Made by a program: the position numbers and the translations under genes. DNA of 7,916 nt, taken from positions 1-7,916 of the forward strand of contig JAGNNB010000131.1 in NCBI GenBank assembly GCA_017990865.1, written 5' to 3'. This stretch comes from Lysobacteraceae bacterium. Its GTDB lineage: Bacteria > Pseudomonadota > Gammaproteobacteria > Xanthomonadales > Xanthomonadaceae. Numbering within the stretch: the stretch's first letter is position 1; each line of letters begins with the position of its first letter. Positions 1-5,002 of the stretch are shown here, piece by piece. The notes beneath the pieces were generated by a model that saw only the letters and a program-made list of their open reading frames with translations, was not told the origin of the DNA and ran no database searches.

Positions 1-220
1 AAATTGATCATGGCATATAGCGACAAATTCCAACACGATTTGGCGGCATCCATAGGAAATTGCACTAACCATAGGGTAGTCCCGAAGTCTCGCGGGAACG
101 CTGAAGTAAATAATCCAAAAGACGCATCTACTGTTCTCTCCCATATTTAGCTGTTCGTAAATCTATAAAATTCGTTCAACCCATAAAAAATTATTTAATC
201 GAAACGGTAGTCGATCAAAC
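1..220. other. AT-rich gene-poor stretch at left edge, possible 3' end of an unknown frame
   Basis: This stretch is visibly richer in A and T than the rest of the window, most of all around 110-220, which has runs such as ATAAAAAATTATTTAATC. On the plus strand, the frame starting at base 1 is open for 49 codons and ends at a TAG at 148-150; the other two plus frames stop within the first 20 bases. The 49 residues match nothing I recognise and include an internal ATG at base 10. It could be the end of an AT-rich gene that starts left of the window, or simply non-coding DNA, since a frame this long is not rare in AT-moderate sequence. I see no tRNA, no transposon end and no convincing promoter. 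A TATAAA at 164-169 has no partner -35 box. Confidence 0.35.
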
Positions 221-247
221 GAAAACGGCGGGCTCACGCCCGCCGTT
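217..247 (-). terminator. Rho-independent terminator of the mltD-like gene
   Basis: A perfect 10-bp stem is formed by 224-233 and 238-247 around the four-base loop TCAC (234-237). Read on the minus strand, the stem is followed by a T-rich run (TTTTCGTTT, 225 down to 217), which is the expected arrangement for intrinsic termination. It lies about 80 bases past the stop codon of the minus-strand transglycosylase gene. On the plus strand the stem is followed only by TTCTTGG, so termination should act mainly on the leftward transcript. Confidence 0.85.
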
Positions 248-326
248 CTTGGATCCGATATCCGAAATTATCGCGACTGCTCGCAGTATAGAATCCGAAT
301 ATGATCGGCGAATAGATCGAAAACAC

Positions 327-1940
327 TCAGTCGCGACAACCCTTCAATTGGATGCGCTGCCCGAGTTTCACCGAATAACGCGGGCCCTTGATGCCGTTGG
401 CCTTGGCCAGATCGCCGAGGTCGCAGGAATATTTGCGCGAAATCGACATCAAGGTGTCGCCGCGCGCGACCTTGTGCTGTTTCACGCGCTTGGCCTCGGG
501 TTTCGGTTTGACTTCGGGTTTCGGCTTGGGCTTGTCCTGCGGCTTGCTCGAGGCGTCGCCGCTCGCGCCTGCGGGCACCGCGGTTCCGTCCACGCCCGTC
601 GCCGTCATCGGCGTGGTTTCGATATCGCCGATACGGACGATCGCGCTGCTGGGATCGCTGGCGACCAATTGCTTCGCCAACTCCACGCGCGGCCCTTGCA
701 CGCAGTTGCGCGCGTACAACCCGGCGATCTGCACGGTCGCGTTGAGATACGTGCCTGAGGGAATCCAGCCGTCGGCTTCGTAACGCGGGTTGAGATTGCG
801 CAGCGCGCGCATGAAACCATCGCGGGTGCCGCCGTTGCCCAGGCAGATCGTGAGTTCGTAGATGGTGGTCGGCCGCGCCAGTTTGATCGTCGCCGGCTTG
901 GCGTCCACTTTCGGGAAGGTCAAACCGTATTCCTTGGGGTGCAGATACAACCACGCCGCGGCGATCACCATCGGCACGTAGTCCTTGGTTTCGGCCGGAA
1001 ATTGGTTGTAAACGTCTTCGTCCCAGAAATTGCGGCCGCCGGATTCGCGGTACACGCGCGCCGCGCGGCCTTCGCCGCCGTTGTAAGCCGCCAACCACAG
1101 TTCGATGTTGTTGCCGAACTCGGAATAACGCTCGTTGAGATACGCCGCCGCGGCTTCGGCGGACATCCGCGGGTCGTAGCGCGTATCGAAGCCGGTGCCG
1201 TCCGGACCCAGGCCGAAACGACGGCCGGTGGCGGGCATGAACTGCAACAACCCGACGGCGCCCGCGCGCGAACCGATGTGCACGCGACCGGTGGATTCCT
1301 TCGCCATGATGCCGAACAGCAGCGCTTCCGGCAGGCCGTTGCGCTGGAATGCGGGCGACATTTGATAGCGCAGGTATTGGTAGTTCTCGTGGCTCTGGAT
1401 CAGCGAAACGCGCATGTCGGTCAGCCAACGGCGGATGCCGGCCTGCACCGCGGGGTTCATCTGCACCATGCGCACGAAACGCTCGCCGTCGGCGGTCAGC
1501 AAGGCCGCGGCTTCGGCCGATTGCGGCACGTTGCCGGTCGGCAATTCGCCCACTTCGTCGTCGTCGCCCTCGCCGCCGTCGTCGTCCTGGCGCACCTGCG
1601 CATCCGCTTCGGTCTTCAGCAGGCGCTTGTAGCTGGCGAGCAGGGTCGAGATCGGGCAGCCCTTGAGCTTGGTGCAGGCGTCGATGACGTCTTCCATGTC
1701 CTCCAGCGCCGAATTGCTCTCCAACAGGCCGTTGGGGTCGGCGTTGCGCACTTTGACCAGCGCATCGCGGTAGCGGCCTTCGGCCCCTGCCATCTTCATT
1801 TTCAGCGCTTCGATGTCGCGCTCGCGGCGGGATTGCGCGTTGGCGTCTTGCGCGGGGAGCATCGACAGGGCCAGCCAGGCGGCGACGGGGAACAGAACGG
1901 CGCGGGCGAGGCGCCCGGACATCGGAGCGAAAAGAGGCAT
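327..1940 (-). CDS. MltD-like membrane-bound/exported lytic murein transglycosylase with LysM domain
   Basis: 537 residues. Residues 1-35 look like a Sec signal peptide: Arg near the start, a hydrophobic core around 15-28, and an ANA cleavage site before Gln36. There is no lipobox. Residues 36-195 are an N-terminal region with an acidic stretch (DDDGGEGDDDE, 119-129). The SLT/GH23 catalytic domain covers about 200-335: likely catalytic Glu215 in AKEST, then GAVGLLQFMPATGRRFGL (227-244) and AAYNGGEGRA (284-293). A Lys/Pro-rich linker (466-486) leads to a C-terminal LysM domain (488-533, VARGDTLMSISRKYS), which binds glycan chains. The enzyme should cleave the MurNAc-GlcNAc bond of peptidoglycan in the periplasm, giving 1,6-anhydro ends. 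The start is uncertain: neither Met1 (1940) nor in-frame Met7 (1922) has a clear Shine-Dalgarno sequence, and Met7 gives a more typical signal peptide. The gene is divergent from yjgR and has its own terminator. The domain assignment is firm; equivalence to E. coli MltD is by architecture. Confidence 0.93.
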   Translation of the reverse strand: MPLFAPMSGRLARAVLFPVAAWLALSMLPAQDANAQSRRERDIEALKMKMAGAEGRYRDALVKVRNADPNGLLESNSALEDMEDVIDACTKLKGCPISTLLASYKRLLKTEADAQVRQDDDGGEGDDDEVGELPTGNVPQSAEAAALLTADGERFVRMVQMNPAVQAGIRRWLTDMRVSLIQSHENYQYLRYQMSPAFQRNGLPEALLFGIMAKESTGRVHIGSRAGAVGLLQFMPATGRRFGLGPDGTGFDTRYDPRMSAEAAAAYLNERYSEFGNNIELWLAAYNGGEGRAARVYRESGGRNFWDEDVYNQFPAETKDYVPMVIAAAWLYLHPKEYGLTFPKVDAKPATIKLARPTTIYELTICLGNGGTRDGFMRALRNLNPRYEADGWIPSGTYLNATVQIAGLYARNCVQGPRVELAKQLVASDPSSAIVRIGDIETTPMTATGVDGTAVPAGASGDASSKPQDKPKPKPEVKPKPEAKRVKQHKVARGDTLMSISRKYSCDLGDLAKANGIKGPRYSVKLGQRIQLKGCRD

Positions 1941-2098
1941 TTACTGCGGACGGGTCGACGTGGGCCTGCAGGGTAGCCGCGCGGGCCGGCGGCGGCAACC
2001 GCCGGAAGCCGGCCTCGGCACGGACTCAACCCGCCCGCGAACGGGACCGCGCGGGGCATTCCCGCATAAAATCGGCGGACCACATCCGAGGATCGTTC
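1941..2098. promoter_or_regulatory. Divergent intergenic region between mltD-like gene and yjgR
   Basis: This 158-base spacer must hold the start signals for both outward-facing genes. For yjgR, the AT-rich CATAAAAT at 2065-2072 is the best -10 candidate (TAAAAT matches TATAAT at five of six positions), but I see no good -35 box 16-18 bases upstream. A GC-rich dyad lies at 1984-2014: GGCCGGC (1984-1990) can pair with GCCGGCC (2008-2014), and GGCGG with CCGCC inside it, around a CAA loop. No promoter is visible for the leftward gene. The regulatory role comes from position; the exact sites are tentative. Confidence 0.45.
2088..2091 (+). promoter_or_regulatory. Ribosome binding site of yjgR
   Basis: GAGG, followed by A, sits seven bases before the ATG at 2099. 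This is a good Shine-Dalgarno match and spacing. It supports the ATG that gives MDPILVGKAV as the real start; the protein then aligns with the usual YjgR N-terminus, with the Walker A motif about 33 residues in. Confidence 0.7.
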
Positions 2099-3610
2099 AT
2101 GGACCCCATTCTGGTCGGCAAGGCGGTGACCACCGCCGACAGCGGCAACGTGCACCTGCTGCCGAAGTTCGGCAACCGCCATGGGCTGATCGCCGGCGCC
2201 ACCGGCACCGGCAAGACCGTCACCCTGATGACCCTGACCGAGAACTTCTCGCGGATCGGCGTGCCGGTGTTCCTGGCCGACGTGAAAGGCGACGTGGCGG
2301 GCCTGGCGCTGCCCGGGGCGATGAACGAGAAGATCCAGCAGCGTCTGGCGCTGATGGGTAACCCCGAGTATCGCAACGAAGCCGCTCCGGTGGTGTTCTG
2401 GGACCTGTACGGCAAAAACGGCCATCCCGTACGCACCACCGTCAGCGAGATGGGCCCGACCCTGCTCGGCCGCATCCTCGAACTGAACGACACCCAGTCC
2501 GGCGTGCTCGATATCGTGTTCAAACTGGCCGATGACCGCGGCCTGCTGCTGCTCGACCTGGAAGACCTCCGCGCCCTGCTCGGCCTCGTCGCCGACGAAC
2601 GCAAGGACATCTCCACCAGCTACGGCTTGGTCAGTACGCAGTCGATCGGCGCGATCCAGCGCGCATTGCTGCGTTTGGAGCAGGAAGGCGCCGAGATGTT
2701 CTTCGGCGAACCGGCGCTGGAACTCAGCGACCTGATGCGCACGACCACAGACGGCCGCGGCGTGGTGAATATCCTCGCCGCCGATCAATTGATTCTGAAG
2801 CCGAAACTGTATTCGAGCTTCCTGCTGTGGCTGCTGTCGGAGTTGTTCGAGAATCTGCCGGAAGTGGGCGACTTGGAAAAACCCAAGCTGGTGTTCGTGT
2901 TCGACGAAGCGCATCTGCTGTTCGACGATTCGCCGGCGGCGCTGCAGCACCGTATCGAACAAGTGGTGCGCATCATTCGTTCGAAGGGCGTGGGCGTGTA
3001 TTTCTGCTCGCAGTTTCCCGACGACGTGCCGGACGAAATCCTCGGCCAGCTCGGCAACCGCTTCCAGCATGCGCTGCGCGCGTTCACGCCGCGCGATCAG
3101 AAAGCGGTGAAGACCGCCGCGCAGACTTTCGTCGCCAATCCGGCGCTGGACGTGGCGAAAGCCATCGGCGAACTGGGCACCGGCGAGGCGCTGGTCTCCA
3201 CGCTGCAGGACAAAGGCATCCCGATGCCGGTCGAGCGCACATTGATCGCGCCGCCGCGCTGCCGGATGGGCGCCATCATCGAATCCGAACGCGCTCAAGT
3301 GCGCGCCGGCAGCCCGGTCGGCGGCAAATACGACACTCGCATCGATCGCGAATCCGCCGCCGAAACCTTGGCGAAAAAAGTCGAAACCGCCGCCGAACAA
3401 GCCAAAGCCCCGCCCGCCCGCACCCGCGAACAAGACGACGCCGAAGAAGGCGGCCTCGGCCAATCGGTGAAAGATGCGGTGTTCGGCACCAAACGTCGCC
3501 AGGGCATGGTGGAAACCATGGCCAAACAGACCGCACGCACGGTCGGCAATCAAATCGGCAAACAAATCCTGCGCGGCTTGCTGGGCAGCATTTTCGGCGG
3601 CCGCCGCTGA
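2099..3610 (+). CDS. yjgR: YjgR / DUF853 family HerA-like P-loop ATPase
   Basis: 503 residues, about the length of E. coli YjgR, which it resembles along its whole length. The Walker A motif is GATGTGKT (33-40), preceded by NRHGLIA. The Walker B strand is LVFVFDEAH (264-272), with Asp269 and Glu270 as the likely magnesium-binding and catalytic acids. Family landmarks include FLADVKGDVAG (58-68), ELNDTQSGVLDI (128-139), GAIQRALLRLEQEGAEMFFGEP (184-205), RIIRSKGVGVYFCSQ (291-305) and LGNRFQHALRAFTPRDQKAVKTAAQT (318-343). The last 50 residues are a charged linker and an amphipathic tail ending in LLGSIFGGRR. HerA-like enzymes are hexameric ATPases that move nucleic acid or remodel complexes, but the physiological role of the YjgR branch is not established. 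It has no signal peptide, so it is cytosolic. It is first in a likely operon with the lipoprotein gene and greB. Family call very secure; function unknown. Confidence 0.96.
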   Translation: MDPILVGKAVTTADSGNVHLLPKFGNRHGLIAGATGTGKTVTLMTLTENFSRIGVPVFLADVKGDVAGLALPGAMNEKIQQRLALMGNPEYRNEAAPVVFWDLYGKNGHPVRTTVSEMGPTLLGRILELNDTQSGVLDIVFKLADDRGLLLLDLEDLRALLGLVADERKDISTSYGLVSTQSIGAIQRALLRLEQEGAEMFFGEPALELSDLMRTTTDGRGVVNILAADQLILKPKLYSSFLLWLLSELFENLPEVGDLEKPKLVFVFDEAHLLFDDSPAALQHRIEQVVRIIRSKGVGVYFCSQFPDDVPDEILGQLGNRFQHALRAFTPRDQKAVKTAAQTFVANPALDVAKAIGELGTGEALVSTLQDKGIPMPVERTLIAPPRCRMGAIIESERAQVRAGSPVGGKYDTRIDRESAAETLAKKVETAAEQAKAPPARTREQDDAEEGGLGQSVKDAVFGTKRRQGMVETMAKQTARTVGNQIGKQILRGLLGSIFGGRR

Positions 3611-3665
3611 TCCGCTCGCGCATCGCGCGCCACGCTTCGCCTCACTACTCAAAGAGACTCCAACC

Positions 3666-4196
3666 ATGACCGCACCTTACGCTCGTAAATCCGCTCCGCT
3701 GCTGTGCTCCGCGCTGATGCTCGCCCTGCTCGCCACCGGTTGCCAGAAAGACGCCGCCGAAGAAGCCGAAGCCGCATCGGCCGAAGCCGCCGCAGCCGAT
3801 GCCGCGACCGCCGTCGCCGAACCCGCCGTTGCCGAACCTGTGATCGACGAAAAAGTCGCGGCGCCGGAACCGCCGAAGCCCGTGCCCGGCACCGACGCTG
3901 TGGTGATCGAAGACCGCTCCACGCCGATCGCCGCCGCGCCGACCTTCGACGCCAAAGCCTTCGCCGGCCGTTACGCCGACGGCGGCACCGCGCTGGAGGT
4001 CACCGCCGAAGGCACGTACGTGTTGACCATCGACGGCAACACCGTCGACGGCACCTGGACGATGCAAAAAGGCGGCAAGAAGATCACGCTCGATCCCAAC
4101 AGCAAGGGCGAGAACGACCGCAAACTCGAAGTGGTCTCCGCCGACAGCGTGAATCTCGACGGCGCCACGTTGAAGCGTTCGGCCGACAAACAGTAA
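3666..4196 (+). CDS. Small Ala/Glu-rich lipoprotein of unknown function
   Basis: 176 residues from the ATG at 3666, which has a weak purine-rich AAAGAGA about ten bases upstream. The frame is open further upstream inside yjgR, but only this start puts a signal peptide at the N-terminus: MTAPYARKS, a hydrophobic core (11-23), then the lipobox-like LATGC with Cys26 as lipidation site. Gln27 at +2 is compatible with outer-membrane sorting. Residues 29-75 are a low-complexity Ala/Glu/Pro tether. Residues 94-172 form a compact, probably beta-rich domain: [20 protein letters not shown], then [22 protein letters not shown] and a Lys-rich C-terminus. Its GTY-x-LT...DGTW pattern is reminiscent of small beta-barrel lipoprotein domains such as NlpE, but I cannot assign a family. 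It lies 55 bases after yjgR and 19 before greB. That spacing suggests shared transcription, not necessarily a shared job. Confidence 0.87.
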   Translation: MTAPYARKSAPLLCSALMLALLATGCQKDAAEEAEAASAEAAAADAATAVAEPAVAEPVIDEKVAAPEPPKPVPGTDAVVIEDRSTPIAAAPTFDAKAFAGRYADGGTALEVTAEGTYVLTIDGNTVDGTWTMQKGGKKITLDPNSKGENDRKLEVVSADSVNLDGATLKRSADKQ

Positions 4197-4215
4197 TCGT
4201 CGCGCGGACCGCACG

Positions 4216-4716
4216 ATGTCGCGTTGGCGGCCGCCCGCCGAAAAGAGCACGGCCCTCATCACCCGCGAGGGCCACGACCGGCTGAAAGCCGAGCTCGACG
4301 AACTCTGGCGCGTGCGCCGCCCCGAAGTGGTCAAAGCCCTCGCCGCCGCCGCGGCCGAGGGCGATCGTTCGGAAAACGCCGAATACACCTATCGCAAGAA
4401 ACAACTCGGCGAAATCGACCGCCGCGTGCGCTACATCGGCAAACGCCTGCAGCACCTGCGCGTGGTCGAAGACGCGCCGAGCGCCCCGGACACCGTGTTC
4501 TTCGGCGCCCGCGTCGAAGTGGAACACGCCGTTACCGGCGAGATCAGCCGCTACCGCATCGTCGGCCCCGACGAAACCGACGCCAAACAAGGCTGGATCA
4601 GCATCGACTCGCCGCTGGCGAAAGCGATGCTCAAAAAACGCATCGACGACGAATTCGAAGCGATGCTGCCGGGCGGGCTGCAGAAGTTTTATATCGTGGC
4701 GGTGGCATACCGCTGA
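4216..4716 (+). CDS. greB: Transcription elongation/cleavage factor GreB
   Basis: 166 residues, slightly longer than the roughly 158 of E. coli GreB owing to a short N-terminal extension ([11 protein letters not shown]). Residues 12-88 form the antiparallel coiled coil. At its tip, [17 protein letters not shown] (48-64) carries Asp50 and Glu53, the counterparts of the acidic pair that enters the RNA polymerase secondary channel. The [22 protein letters not shown] stretch is typical of GreB rather than GreA. Residues 90-166 are the FKBP-like C-terminal domain, with the conserved [14 protein letters not shown] (126-139). GreB rescues backtracked RNA polymerase by stimulating cleavage of the 3' end of the transcript. 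The Shine-Dalgarno sequence is weak (GCGGA region), fitting translation coupled to the lipoprotein gene ending 19 bases earlier. The family is secure. Confidence 0.96.
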   Translation: MSRWRPPAEKSTALITREGHDRLKAELDELWRVRRPEVVKALAAAAAEGDRSENAEYTYRKKQLGEIDRRVRYIGKRLQHLRVVEDAPSAPDTVFFGARVEVEHAVTGEISRYRIVGPDETDAKQGWISIDSPLAKAMLKKRIDDEFEAMLPGGLQKFYIVAVAYR

Positions 4717-5002
4717 GACCGGAGGCGCATCGAGCGCCCCTTCGGCCCGAAGAAGGTTTTCGCAACCGACCCGTGCGCTGTCCGGGCCGCGTCGCTTCCG
4801 ACGTCAACACCATCACGAAGGGCGCTAAGCCGGACGGCACGCGCCGCCGAGCTCACGCTCGGCCCGACCAGCGCAAGCGCGTTCGAAATCGAATACGCGT
4901 CAAACTCGGCGTCCAAGTAGAAGAGTCCTCGCGAATGGGAGCGTTGCAGCTCCCAGGTCACCGTCGAGACGAGGCATCCACGCATCGCAGGGAACGACCG
5001 AC
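4717..5002 (+). other. Hairpin-rich 286-base spacer/leader between greB and the WD40 gene
   Basis: There is no convincing gene here. The frame of the WD40 gene is open back to a TAA at 4826-4828, but the residues it would add are basic and low-complexity and do not look like protein. Short inverted repeats follow one another: GGCGC/GCGCC (4724-4728 with 4734-4738); CCTTC/GAAGG (4739-4743 with 4752-4756) followed by TTTT at 4757-4760, a weak candidate terminator for greB; CGTCG/CGACG (4790-4794 with 4799-4803); a perfect 7-bp stem GCCGAGC/GCTCGGC around TCAC (4846-4863); an imperfect dyad (4878-4899); and TGGGAGC/GCTCCCA (4936-4942 with 4949-4955). Short stems are common in GC-rich DNA, so only the last two perfect 7-bp ones stand out. 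No clear sigma-70 promoter is visible. Confidence 0.4.
4989..4993 (+). promoter_or_regulatory. Ribosome binding site of the WD40 gene
   Basis: AGGGA lies nine bases before the ATG at 5003, an acceptable Shine-Dalgarno position. It supports this start, and therefore a protein that begins directly with the helical linker instead of a longer protein initiated further upstream in the same open frame. Confidence 0.6.

Noticed and set aside
134..169. Possible sigma-70 promoter with -10 TATAAA at 164-169.
   Set aside because: No -35 match at 16-18 bases upstream and no plus-strand gene downstream of it; it is an expected chance match in AT-rich DNA.
268..1998. A long open frame on the minus strand, offset from the transglycosylase frame.
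   Set aside because: It overlaps the mltD-like gene almost completely and its translation is Arg-rich and low-complexity, the usual shadow of a GC-rich gene. The frame of 327-1940 has the signal peptide, catalytic domain and LysM domain.
1802..3667. A 621-codon minus-strand frame antisense to yjgR.
   Set aside because: Its translation is rich in Ala, Gly, Arg, His and Gln with no recognisable domain, whereas the plus strand encodes a full YjgR with Walker motifs. It is a mirror of the codon bias.
224..4863. The hairpins at 224-247 and 4846-4863 share the loop TCAC and a similar closing stem, suggesting copies of one element.
   Set aside because: Only the loop and adjacent bases agree (GCTCACGC); stems and flanks differ, and only the first has a T-rich tail. 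Coincidence or a common stable loop is enough to explain it.
4829..5002. N-terminal extension of the WD40 protein, since its frame is open back to a TAA at 4826-4828.
   Set aside because: The extension would be basic and serine/arginine-rich with no domain character. A Shine-Dalgarno sequence sits just before the ATG at 5003, and it carries no trace of an NTPase domain.
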